DNA of 64,000 nt from Lysobacter_K koreensis (GTDB taxonomy: Bacteria; Pseudomonadota; Gammaproteobacteria; Xanthomonadales; Xanthomonadaceae): contig NZ_JBHTIH010000006.1 of NCBI RefSeq assembly GCF_042677045.1, positions 80,977 through 144,976 of the forward strand, in the 5' to 3' direction. The notes below the pieces were generated by a model. That model saw nothing but the letters and a program-made list of their open reading frames with translations. It did not search any database and had not been told where the DNA came from. Numbering within the stretch: position 1 is the stretch's first letter; each line of letters opens with the position of its first letter. Made by a program: the position numbers and the translations under genes. Shown here in pieces: positions 1-7,638 of the stretch.

Positions 1-1431
1 TGGATCAGCGATACCCATTACCTCGAGGACTTCAGCAACAGCCTGTTCGGCCAGTCCTCGTACAACCTGCGCAGCGAAATGGGCCTGTTCGGCCGCGGCC
101 GTTACTGGGATGCCGGGTTGATGGCCGACAAATACCAGCTCACCGACTACACGCTGACCGAGCGCAACCTGCCGTTCGACCGCTTGCCGCGGCTGTATGC
201 ACGTTGGGCGCAGCCGATCGTCGGCAACTGGCTGGAAGCCGGCATCGACGCCGAAGCGGTGCGCTTCGACCACGAGGTGTTCGATGGCGGCAGCCGCCTC
301 GACCTCAAGCCCTACGTCAGCATGCCGCTGGAAGGCGGCGCCTGGTTCGTGCGGCCAAAGCTGGCGTGGCGCTACACCGGTTACCAGCTCGACCGCGGCC
401 TGGCGGATTCGGTCGCGCGGGATCGCGCGCGGGATGCGTTCGGCCTGCCCCCCGACGTAGATCCGAGCCCGGCGCAGCTCGCGCAGTTCCGCGACACCGC
501 CCCGACCCGCAGCCTGCCGATCACCTCGGTCGACGCCGGCCTGTACTTCGACCGCGACACCAGCGTGCGCGGCGAGCGCTACCTGCACACCCTTGAGCCG
601 CGGCTGTACTACCTGCGCGCGCCGTACCGCGATCAGGGCGGCCTGCCGTTGTTCGACACCGCACCGATGACCTTCAGCTGGGGCCAGCTGTTCCGCGACA
701 ATCGCTTCACCGGCGCCGACCGCCAGACCGACGCCAACCAGCTCACGCTCGCGCTGACCACCCGCCTGATCAGCGAGGACGACGGCCGCGAACGGCTGTC
801 GGCCAGCTTCGGCCAGATCCGCTACTTCGACGACAGCCGCGTCAACCTGTCGGTCGCCGACGACGTCGCGGTCGAGCGCGGCAAGTCGGCCTGGGTGGCC
901 GACATGACCGTCGCCCCCAGCGACCGCTGGACCATCAACGCCGCCTACCAGTGGGACCCGAAGTTCCGCCGCGAGGACCTGGCCAGCCTGCGCGCGCGCT
1001 ACCTGATCGGCGACGCCGGCATCGTCAACCTGGGCTATCGCTACCGCCGCGACCTGCTCGAACAGGCCGACTTCTCGTTCCTGTACCCGATCAGCGCCAA
1101 CTGGAGCGTGGTCGGCCGTTACTACTACTCGATCCTGGACCGCAAGGAACTGGAGACCATCGCCGGCCTGCAGTGGGAAAGCTGCTGCCTGGCGGTGCGC
1201 GTGGTCAGCCGTCGCTACCTGCGCAACCGCACCGGTGACCTCAACGACTCGCTGCAGGTCGAGTTCGAGCTCAAGGGCCTGGGCTCGGCCGGGCAGAACA
1301 CGGAGCGCGTTTTGCGCCGTGCTATCCTCGGTTACGACCGCGACGACCTCTACCTGGTGCCGCCATCCTCGGTACAACGCACCAACAACGTCGGCGATCA
1401 GGCCGACAACGTCCCCGACCCGATCCTATGA
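1..1431 (+). CDS. lptD: LPS-assembly protein LptD, C-terminal part (5' truncated by window edge)
   Basis: Open from base 1 without an internal start being needed; 476 residues of the outer-membrane beta-barrel are present, while the signal peptide and periplasmic OstA domain lie upstream of the window. LptD with LptE inserts lipopolysaccharide into the outer leaflet. The barrel begins around the window edge with an SDTHYLEDFSNSL stretch typical of the family, and strands rich in aromatic residues continue to the end. The adjacent cysteine pair in the WESCC motif near residue 378 matches the conserved C-terminal cysteines that form the structural disulfides with the periplasmic domain. A roughly 40-residue tail (ILGYDRDDLYLVPPSS onward) follows the last strand. 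The TGA stop overlaps the ATG of surA (ATGA), indicating translational coupling in the lptD-surA-pdxA-rsmA operon. Confidence 0.95.
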   Translation, partial: WISDTHYLEDFSNSLFGQSSYNLRSEMGLFGRGRYWDAGLMADKYQLTDYTLTERNLPFDRLPRLYARWAQPIVGNWLEAGIDAEAVRFDHEVFDGGSRLDLKPYVSMPLEGGAWFVRPKLAWRYTGYQLDRGLADSVARDRARDAFGLPPDVDPSPAQLAQFRDTAPTRSLPITSVDAGLYFDRDTSVRGERYLHTLEPRLYYLRAPYRDQGGLPLFDTAPMTFSWGQLFRDNRFTGADRQTDANQLTLALTTRLISEDDGRERLSASFGQIRYFDDSRVNLSVADDVAVERGKSAWVADMTVAPSDRWTINAAYQWDPKFRREDLASLRARYLIGDAGIVNLGYRYRRDLLEQADFSFLYPISANWSVVGRYYYSILDRKELETIAGLQWESCCLAVRVVSRRYLRNRTGDLNDSLQVEFELKGLGSAGQNTERVLRRAILGYDRDDLYLVPPSSVQRTNNVGDQADNVPDPIL

Positions 1432-2816
1432 AGACTCCTCTCACGATGAAGACGCTATTCGCGTGCCTGCTGGCCGTGTCCGCCCTGGCCAGCCCGGCGA
1501 TGCAGCCCGCGCAGGCCCAGGCACTGCAGCCGATCGACCGCATCGCCGCGGTGGTCGACGAGGACGTGATCCTGCGCAGCGAGCTCGACCGCGCCGTGGC
1601 CAACATCACCGCCCAGTACGCCGGCCGCGAGAACCAGTTGCCGCCGCGTGACGTGCTCGAGAGGCAGGTGCTCGAGCGGTTGGTGCTGGTCAAGCTGCAG
1701 GTGGCGCGCGCCCAGGGCACCGGCGTGCGCGTGACCGACCAGGAAGTCGACCAGGCCATCGCCGGCATCGCCGCGCAGAACAAGGTCAGCGTCGAGCAGC
1801 TGCGTGAGCAGCTCGCGCGCGACGGCGGTTCCTACGCCGAGTTCCGCGTCTCGATCCGCGACGAGCTGCTGACCCAGCGCCTGCGCCAGCGCTTCGCGCA
1901 GGGCCGGATCTCGGTCAGTGAGGCGGAGATCGACGCTGCCCTGGCCGCGCAGCAGAGCGCCGGCGCGCAGTTCCACCTCGCCCACATCCTGGTCGCGCTG
2001 CCCGAGGGCGCCACCCCCGAGCAGATCGCCACCGCGCAGAAGAAGATCGACGGCGTGAAGGGCCTGCTCGACAGGGGCGAGCTCGACTTCGCGGCCGCCG
2101 CGGTGCGCTACTCCGACAGTCCCAACGCGCTGGAAGGCGGCGACCTGGGCTGGCGCAGCCAAGACGAGATCCCGCGCGCGTTCGCCGAGCTGATCGTCAA
2201 CATGCAGGCCGGCCAGGTCAGTGCGCCGATCCGCGGCCCCAGCGGCTTCCAGTTGCTCAAGCTGGTCGAGACCCGCGACGCGGCTGCCGCAGGCGAGGCG
2301 CGCATGGTCACCGAGCTGCAGGCGCGCCACATCCTGATCCGCGTCAACGAGACCGCCACCGACGCGCAGGCCAAGGCCAAGGCCGACACGCTGGCCGCGC
2401 GCATCGCCGGCGGCGCCGACTTCGCCCAGATCGCGCGCGAGGAATCGCAGGACCCGACCACGCAGGGCAAGGGCGGCGACCTGGGGTGGTTCACCCAGGA
2501 CGCGTACGGCCCGGACTTCGGCGGCCAGGTCGCGGGCCTGCAGGACAACCAGGTCTCGGCGCCGTTCCGCACCGACGCCGGCTGGCACATCGTGCAGCGT
2601 CTTGGCAGCCGCCAGACCAACGCCACCGACCAGACCCGCCGCGCCCAGATCGGCGAGACGATCGGCCGGCGCAAGCTTGAGGACGACTGGAGCCGCTTCC
2701 TGCGCGAGCTGCGCGGCGAAGCCTACGTCGACCTGCGGGTCGGCAAGGCCGCCACCGACGCCGCCACCCCGGCGACCCCGCCGGCCACCACCCCGGCACC
2801 GGGCAACGGCGGCTGA
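1428..2816 (+). CDS. surA: Periplasmic chaperone / peptidyl-prolyl isomerase SurA
   Basis: 462 residues. A Sec signal peptide is evident: basic start, hydrophobic FACLLAVSALA, cleavage near AQAQA around residue 32. The N-terminal chaperone domain opens with LQPIDRIAAVVDEDVILRSE, typical of SurA. Two parvulin-type PPIase domains follow, at about residues 180-275 (HLAHILVALPE) and 290-390 (ARHILIRVNE, GGDLGWFTQD). The Pro/Ala/Thr-rich tail is probably disordered. SurA escorts outer-membrane proteins, including LptD encoded just upstream, to the BAM complex. The first ATG overlaps the lptD stop; an alternative ATG lies six codons downstream and would shorten only the signal peptide. One base separates its stop from pdxA. 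Confidence 0.96.
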   Translation: MKTPLTMKTLFACLLAVSALASPAMQPAQAQALQPIDRIAAVVDEDVILRSELDRAVANITAQYAGRENQLPPRDVLERQVLERLVLVKLQVARAQGTGVRVTDQEVDQAIAGIAAQNKVSVEQLREQLARDGGSYAEFRVSIRDELLTQRLRQRFAQGRISVSEAEIDAALAAQQSAGAQFHLAHILVALPEGATPEQIATAQKKIDGVKGLLDRGELDFAAAAVRYSDSPNALEGGDLGWRSQDEIPRAFAELIVNMQAGQVSAPIRGPSGFQLLKLVETRDAAAAGEARMVTELQARHILIRVNETATDAQAKAKADTLAARIAGGADFAQIAREESQDPTTQGKGGDLGWFTQDAYGPDFGGQVAGLQDNQVSAPFRTDAGWHIVQRLGSRQTNATDQTRRAQIGETIGRRKLEDDWSRFLRELRGEAYVDLRVGKAATDAATPATPPATTPAPGNGG

Positions 2817-2817
2817 G

Positions 2818-3801
2818 ATGGCCCCGCTCAGGCTCGCGCTGGTCCCGGGTGAACCGGCCGGCGTGGGCCCGGAGCTGTGCGTGCGGCTCGCCCAGCAGCC
2901 GCGCGATTACACCCTGACCGTATTCGCCGACGCGCGCAGCCTGCAGGCTGCCGCCGAGGCCCTGCAGCTGCCGTTGCGGCTGCGCGACGGCGACCACGCC
3001 ACGACCACGCCCGGCGAGTTGGCCCTGGTCGAAATCCGCAATCCCCACCTGCCCGCCTTCGGCACCCCCGACCCGGCCAACGCCGGCGCCGTGATCGGCG
3101 CGCTGCACGAAGCCGCCGCCGGCTGCCTGCGCGGCGACTTCGACGGCCTGGTCACCGGCCCGGTGCACAAGGCCGCGATCAACGCCGGCGGCATCGCCTA
3201 TACCGGCACCACCGAGCTGCTCGCGCAGCAGGCCGGCTGCGAGGTGGTGATGATGCTCGCCAACGACGTGCTGCGCGTCGCGCTGGCGACCACCCACCTG
3301 CCTTTGCGAGCGGTTGCCGATGCGATTGGTGCCGAATCGCTCACCCGCGTGCTGCGCACCACCCACGCCGCGTTGCGCGGCGATTTCGGCATCGAGAATC
3401 CAGTGATTGCGGTGCTCGGGCTCAACCCGCACGCGGGCGAGGCCGGGCACCTGGGCATGGAGGAGATCGAGGTCATCGAACCGGTGCTGGCCACGCTGCG
3501 CGGCGAAGGCATGCAACTGGCCGGACCGTTGCCGGCCGATACCGCGTTCCTGCCGGCTAAGCTGCGCGGCTTCGACGCGGTGCTGGCGATGTACCACGAC
3601 CAGGGCCTGCCGGTGCTGAAGTTCAGCGGCTTCGAACGCGCGGTCAACCTGACCCTCGGCCTGCCCTACCCGCGCGTCGCGGTCGACCACGGCACCGCGC
3701 TCGACCTGGCCGGCCGCGGCATCGCCGATCCGTCGAGCCTGTTCGCCGCGGCCGATACCTGCGCGCGCATCGCCCGGCTACGCCGCACAATGCGCGCATG
3801 A
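2818..3801 (+). CDS. pdxA: 4-hydroxythreonine-4-phosphate dehydrogenase PdxA
   Basis: 327 residues, normal for PdxA, a cytoplasmic NAD-dependent enzyme of pyridoxal-5'-phosphate synthesis. The start ATG lies one base after the surA TGA and begins MAPLRLALVPGEPAGVGPEL, the conserved N-terminal substrate loop. Metal and substrate motifs are visible: GLVTGPVHKAAIN with its histidine, LNPHAGEAGHLGMEE, and AMYHDQGLPVLK. A longer in-frame start inside surA is possible on paper but would add 72 residues unlike the family. The stop overlaps the rsmA start (ATGA). The surA-pdxA-rsmA order is classical for gammaproteobacteria. Confidence 0.96.
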   Translation: MAPLRLALVPGEPAGVGPELCVRLAQQPRDYTLTVFADARSLQAAAEALQLPLRLRDGDHATTTPGELALVEIRNPHLPAFGTPDPANAGAVIGALHEAAAGCLRGDFDGLVTGPVHKAAINAGGIAYTGTTELLAQQAGCEVVMMLANDVLRVALATTHLPLRAVADAIGAESLTRVLRTTHAALRGDFGIENPVIAVLGLNPHAGEAGHLGMEEIEVIEPVLATLRGEGMQLAGPLPADTAFLPAKLRGFDAVLAMYHDQGLPVLKFSGFERAVNLTLGLPYPRVAVDHGTALDLAGRGIADPSSLFAAADTCARIARLRRTMRA

Positions 3802-4607
3802 GCACCCGACACTCCGCGTTTAGCGAACCGCCGAAGAAGAGCCTCGGCCAGCACTTCCTGCACGACCGCGGGATCATCGACAACATCGTGCGCGCGGTGA
3901 ACCCGCAGCCCGGCGACCGGCTGGTCGAGATCGGCCCGGGCCAGGGCGCGATCACGTTCCCGCTGCTCGACAAGCACGGCGAGCTGACCGTGATCGAGTT
4001 CGACCGCGACCTGATCTTCCCGTTGACCCAGGCCGCGCATGCGCACGGCACGCTCGAGGTGATCCACCGCGACGTGCTGCAGGTCGACTTCAGCACGCTG
4101 GCCGCCAATGCCGGCCCCCGCGCGCGCCTGCGGCTGGTCGGCAACCTGCCCTACAACCTGTCCACGCCGATCCTGTTCCACGCGCTCGACCACGCCGCCG
4201 CGATCAGCGACATGGTGTTCATGCTGCAGAAGGAAGTCGTCGACCGCATGGGCGCCGACCCGGGCAGCAAGGTCTACGGCCGGCTCAGCGTGATGCTGCA
4301 GGCGTACTGCTCGGTCACGCCGTTGTTCGACGTGCCACCGGGTGCGTTCCGGCCGCCGCCGAAGGTCGATTCGGCGGTGGTGCGGCTGGTGCCGCACGCA
4401 CCCGAGGCGATCGGGATCGATGACCCCGAGAAATTCGCCCAGGTCGTGCGCGATGCGTTCGGCCAGCGCCGCAAGACCCTACGCAACGCCTTGTCGAAGG
4501 TCTGCGATTCGGCCGCGATCGAAGCCGCCGGCGTGCGCCCGGACGCGCGCGCCGAGCAGTTGCCGGTCGCCGATTTCGTGCGCCTGGCCAACAGCCTGCG
4601 CGACTGA
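3798..4607 (+). CDS. rsmA: 16S rRNA (adenine1518-N6/adenine1519-N6)-dimethyltransferase RsmA (KsgA)
   Basis: 269 residues, family length. It dimethylates two adjacent adenines in the 3' terminal helix of 16S rRNA late in 30S assembly. The order of motifs is canonical: KKSLGQHFLHDRGIID at the N terminus, the SAM-binding EIGPGQGAIT loop around residue 47, an acidic VIEFDRD strand end, and the catalytic VGNLPYNLSTPIL motif near residue 115. The C-terminal helical domain carries FRPPPKVDSAVVRL and FGQRRKTLRNAL. Its ATG overlaps the pdxA TGA, so it is translationally coupled. Confidence 0.97.
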   Translation: MSTRHSAFSEPPKKSLGQHFLHDRGIIDNIVRAVNPQPGDRLVEIGPGQGAITFPLLDKHGELTVIEFDRDLIFPLTQAAHAHGTLEVIHRDVLQVDFSTLAANAGPRARLRLVGNLPYNLSTPILFHALDHAAAISDMVFMLQKEVVDRMGADPGSKVYGRLSVMLQAYCSVTPLFDVPPGAFRPPPKVDSAVVRLVPHAPEAIGIDDPEKFAQVVRDAFGQRRKTLRNALSKVCDSAAIEAAGVRPDARAEQLPVADFVRLANSLRD

Positions 4608-4680
4608 GGCCGGCGCGTTCGCGCCCGGCGACGCGCGCACTCGCATGACCGTCGAGAGCCCACGCTCACGGCGCATTGCT

Positions 4681-4686
4681 TACACT
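4681..4686 (+). promoter_or_regulatory. Possible -10 element placed for a leaderless apaG transcript
   Basis: TACACT lies seven bases before the apaG ATG. No convincing -35 hexamer and no Shine-Dalgarno sequence is seen between it and the start. If used, the transcript would begin at or within a base or two of the ATG. Purely a sequence reading. Confidence 0.3.
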
Positions 4687-4693
4687 GTCGCGC

Positions 4694-5077
4694 ATGGAAC
4701 ACCGCAACGACTACAACTTCGAGATCGACGTCGCCACGCGCTACCTCGACGACCAGTCCGAACCCGAGCAGGACCGCTATGTGTTCGCGTACACGATCCA
4801 CATCCGCAACGGCGGCCGCGTGCCCGCGCGCCTGCTCGCGCGCCACTGGGTGATCACCGACGCCAACGGCAAGGTGCAGGAGGTCGAGGGCGAAGGCGTG
4901 GTCGGGCAGCAGCCGTGGCTGCGCCCGGGCGAGGACTTCCAGTACACCTCCGGCGCAGTGCTGGAAACCAGCCTGGGCACCATGTGCGGCAGCTACGCGG
5001 TGCTGGCCGACGACGGCACCCGCTTCGACGCGCCGATCCCGGCCTTCACGCTCACCGTGCCGCGCACGCTGCACTGA
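4694..5077 (+). CDS. apaG: ApaG protein (DUF525)
   Basis: 127 residues, a single fibronectin-III-like ApaG domain. It opens with NYNFEIDVATRYLDDQS-like sequence and has the conserved core FAYTIHIRN and the HWVITDANGKVQEVEG, GVVGQQPWLRPG and FQYTSGAVL motifs. The family is small, soluble and implicated in divalent-metal resistance and nucleotide binding, with no settled biochemical role in bacteria. The chosen ATG gives the usual length; an in-frame TTG 18 bases upstream is less likely. It sits between rsmA and apaH as in many gammaproteobacteria. There is no recognisable ribosome binding site in front of the start. Confidence 0.94.
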   Translation: MEHRNDYNFEIDVATRYLDDQSEPEQDRYVFAYTIHIRNGGRVPARLLARHWVITDANGKVQEVEGEGVVGQQPWLRPGEDFQYTSGAVLETSLGTMCGSYAVLADDGTRFDAPIPAFTLTVPRTLH

Positions 5078-5087
5078 GGGCACGCGC

Positions 5088-5990
5088 ATGACGGTCTGGG
5101 CCATCGGCGACCTGCAGGGCTGCTACGACGCTACCCAGCGGCTGCTCGAGCGCATCGCGTTCGATCCGGCGCGCGACACGCTGTGGTTCTGCGGCGACCT
5201 GGTCAACCGCGGCGGCCAGTCGCTGGAGACCTTGCGGCTGGTGCATTCGCTGCGCGACAACTCGGTCGTGGTTCTGGGCAACCATGACCTGTCGCTGCTG
5301 GCGATCGGCGAGCGTCGCGAGGAGGAGCAGCGCAAGGTCAATCCCGACCTGCAACGCGTGGTGCTGGCACCCGACCGCGACGAACTGCTGGGCTGGTTGC
5401 GCATGCAGAAGCTGGTGCACGCCGACCGCGAACTGGGCTGGATGATGGTGCACGCCGGGCTCGCGCCGAAGTGGACCACGCAGCTGGCCGAACGCTACGC
5501 GCGCGAGGTCGAGAAGAGCCTGCACGGCGACCAGTACCGGCGTCTTTTCAAGAACATGTACGGCGATCGCCCGGCGTGGAACCCGCAACTGGCCGGCGCC
5601 GACCGCCACCGCGCGATCATCAACGTCTTCACCCGGCTGCGCTATTGCTCGCCGCGCGGCCGCATCGCGTTCGAGGACAAGGGTAGCCCCGGCACCCAGC
5701 CGGCCGGCCTGTACCCGTGGTACGCGGTGCCCGGGCGGGTCGAGCGCGACCTCAAGATCGTCTGCGGCCACTGGTCGACGCTGGGGCTGTTCATCGGCCA
5801 CGGCGTGCACGCGATCGACACCGGTGCGGTGTGGGGCGGCAAGCTCACCGCGCTGCAGCTGGACACCGACGAGCTGCGCGTCGTGCAGGTGCCGGGGCGC
5901 GACGTGCCGCCCGGCTCGCGGCCGCTTCCGAAGCCGCGCCCGTCGCAGCGTCGCCAGCCCGATTCGCGCGGCGCGCCGGCGGCGAAGTAG
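5088..5990 (+). CDS. apaH: Symmetrical bis(5'-nucleosyl)-tetraphosphatase ApaH
   Basis: 300 residues. It hydrolyses Ap4A symmetrically to two ADP (and removes NpnN RNA caps in characterised members). The metallophosphatase signature is complete: GDLQGCYD at residue 7, GDLVNRGG near 38, GNHD near 63, then the conserved LVHAD and MVHAGLAP histidines and a CGHWSTLGL motif near the C terminus. The tail after about residue 280 is Pro/Arg/Ser-rich and probably disordered. It follows apaG by 10 bases and is the last gene of the plus-strand run; it converges on folA with 42 bases between stops. Confidence 0.96.
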   Translation: MTVWAIGDLQGCYDATQRLLERIAFDPARDTLWFCGDLVNRGGQSLETLRLVHSLRDNSVVVLGNHDLSLLAIGERREEEQRKVNPDLQRVVLAPDRDELLGWLRMQKLVHADRELGWMMVHAGLAPKWTTQLAERYAREVEKSLHGDQYRRLFKNMYGDRPAWNPQLAGADRHRAIINVFTRLRYCSPRGRIAFEDKGSPGTQPAGLYPWYAVPGRVERDLKIVCGHWSTLGLFIGHGVHAIDTGAVWGGKLTALQLDTDELRVVQVPGRDVPPGSRPLPKPRPSQRRQPDSRGAPAAK

Positions 5991-6032
5991 TCGCTGTGCC
6001 AGAAGGACCTGCTTCCGCGCGTCTGGTAGGCG

Positions 6033-6554
6033 CTACTTCGCAGCGTTCCCGAAGGGGACTTGCTTCGCGGCGTACTCGACGAACTCGAACGCATGCGGGT
6101 GCTGGGTGTCCGCCGGATGCGCTTCGCGCGCGAGCACCTGCCAGCGTTCGTGGTCGAACGCCGGAAAGAACGCGTCGGCATCGGCGACCACGGTGTCGAC
6201 GTGGGTCAGGTACATCCGCGTCGCCAGCGGCAGGCACAGCGCGTAAACCTGTGCGCCACCGATCACGCACAGCTCGTCGGCGCCGTCGGTGGCTGCGATG
6301 GATCGTGCCTGGTCGAGCGACACCACCGCCTGCATGCCCGCGAATGGCACCTGGCCCGAACGCGTCAGCACCAGGTTGCGCCGCCCCGGCAGCGCGCGCC
6401 CGAGCGAGTCGGCGGTCTTGCGTCCCATCAGGATGGGTTTTCCCAGGGTCAACGCCTTGAAGCGCTTGAGGTCGGCCGGCAGGTGCCACGGCAGCGCGTT
6501 GCCGCGGCCGATCGCGAACGCGCGGTCGAGCGCGGCGAGCAGCACCAGCTCCAT
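6033..6554 (-). CDS. folA: Dihydrofolate reductase FolA
   Basis: 173 residues, slightly longer than the usual 160. The enzyme makes tetrahydrofolate from dihydrofolate with NADPH. The N-terminal signature is LLAALDRAFAIGRGNALPWHLPADLKRFK, split here by no insertion, with the catalytic acidic residue in PWHLPADLK; GKPILMGRKT and the cofactor loop VIGGAQVYALCL follow. It lies downstream of thyA on the same strand, a classical pairing because thymidylate synthase regenerates dihydrofolate. The unusual point is its 5' end: the start codon is only two bases from a 264-bp palindromic element, so its leader and any ribosome binding site must lie inside that element, and no clear Shine-Dalgarno is visible. 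Confidence 0.95.
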   Translation of the reverse strand: MELVLLAALDRAFAIGRGNALPWHLPADLKRFKALTLGKPILMGRKTADSLGRALPGRRNLVLTRSGQVPFAGMQAVVSLDQARSIAATDGADELCVIGGAQVYALCLPLATRMYLTHVDTVVADADAFFPAFDHERWQVLAREAHPADTQHPHAFEFVEYAAKQVPFGNAAK

Positions 6555-6556
6555 CA

Positions 6557-6820
6557 GGGCCTGTTACCGCTATGGACATAGGCCGCGCCGGGCCTGAGCG
6601 CACGCGCGGCAAGGAAGAACGAAGAAGTGTATGTCGATACACGCCTGAGTGATGACGCTGCCGCGGGTGTGCTCAGGCCCGGCCCCGGGGGTTGCGTCTC
6701 AGGGGCTGCCAGCCGGCGCCGCGAAGCTTGAACAGACGGCCAGTCTGCCCTGCGCTGCGCAACACCACCTGGCAGCCCCTGAGACGCAACGCGACCTGTG
6801 TCCATAGCGGTAACAGGCCC
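6557..6820. repeat. Nested inverted-repeat element, predicted three-way-junction fold
   Basis: Three paired segments nest inside one another. The outer stem pairs 6557-6578 with 6799-6820, a perfect 22-bp inverted repeat. Inside it, 6587-6611 pairs with 6659-6683 (25 bp, two mismatches), capped by a small hairpin at 6626-6641 (GTGTAT/ATACAC). 6691-6712 pairs perfectly with 6769-6790 (22 bp), capped by a short hairpin with CAGAC/GTCTG arms. Together they fold as a three-way junction. The element ends exactly at the thyA stop region and begins two bases from the folA start. No protein is predicted in it. It could be a dispersed non-autonomous repeat, a structured leader RNA of folA, or both. 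Confidence 0.85.
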
Positions 6821-7614
6821 TAGACCGCCACCGGCGCCTTGATCGCGGGCAGCGGGTCGTAGCCCTCGATCGCGATGTCGTCGTAGCGGAATCCGAAAAT
6901 GTCGCGCACGTCCGGGTTGAGCTTCAGCGTCGGCAGTGCGCGCGGGGTGCGCGCCAGCTGCTCGCGCGCCTGATCGTAGTGGTTCGAGTACAGGTGCGCG
7001 TCGCCGAGCGTGTGCACGAAGTCGCCCACGCCCAGCCCGCAGACCTGCGCGACCATGTGCGTGAGCAGCGCATAGCTGGCGATGTTGAACGGCACGCCGA
7101 GGAAGATGTCGCCGCTGCGCTGGTACAGCTGGCAGCTGAGTTTTCCATCGGCGACGTAGAACTGGAACATCGTGTGGCACGGCATCAGCGCCATGTGCGG
7201 CAGGTCGGCGACGTTCCAGGCCGAGACGATCAGCCGGCGTGAATCGGGATTGCGCTTGATCTCGTCGACCACCCAGCGGATCTGGTCGATCTCGATGCCA
7301 TCGGCTCCGTCCCAGCGCCGCCACTGCTTGCCGTAGACGGGGCCCAGTTCGCCGTCGGCGCCGGCCCACTCGTCCCAGATCCCGACCTTGTGCTCCTGCA
7401 GGTAGCGCACGTTGGTGTCGCCGGCGAGGAACCACAGCAGCTCGTGCACGATCGAGCGCAGGTGCAGCTTCTTGGTCGTGACCAGCGGGAAGCCGGCATT
7501 GAGGTCGAAGCGCATCTGCCAGCCGAACACCGAGCGGGTGCCGGTGCCGGTGCGGTCGGCTTTCTCGCTGCCGTGTTCGAGCACGTGGCGCAGCAGGTCG
7601 AGGTATTGGTGCAT
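6820..7614 (-). CDS. thyA: Thymidylate synthase ThyA
   Basis: 264 residues, identical in length to the Escherichia coli enzyme, which converts dUMP to dTMP using methylene-tetrahydrofolate. It begins MHQYLDLLRHVLEHG and contains GTGTRSVFGWQMRFDL (folate/dUMP Arg loop), the nucleophile Cys in LMPCHTMFQFYV near residue 146, and the dUMP-binding QRSGDIFLGVPFNIASY. The last base pairs of the stop codon touch the right arm of the palindromic element separating it from folA. It lies 24 bases downstream of lgt, a conserved lgt-thyA arrangement. Confidence 0.97.
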   Translation of the reverse strand: MHQYLDLLRHVLEHGSEKADRTGTGTRSVFGWQMRFDLNAGFPLVTTKKLHLRSIVHELLWFLAGDTNVRYLQEHKVGIWDEWAGADGELGPVYGKQWRRWDGADGIEIDQIRWVVDEIKRNPDSRRLIVSAWNVADLPHMALMPCHTMFQFYVADGKLSCQLYQRSGDIFLGVPFNIASYALLTHMVAQVCGLGVGDFVHTLGDAHLYSNHYDQAREQLARTPRALPTLKLNPDVRDIFGFRYDDIAIEGYDPLPAIKAPVAV

Positions 7615-7638
7615 GGGATCGCCGGAGGTGGGGCGGTG

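Noticed and set aside
5991..6032. Terminator between convergent apaH and folA
   Set aside because: The 42-base gap contains no stem with adequate pairing or T-run.
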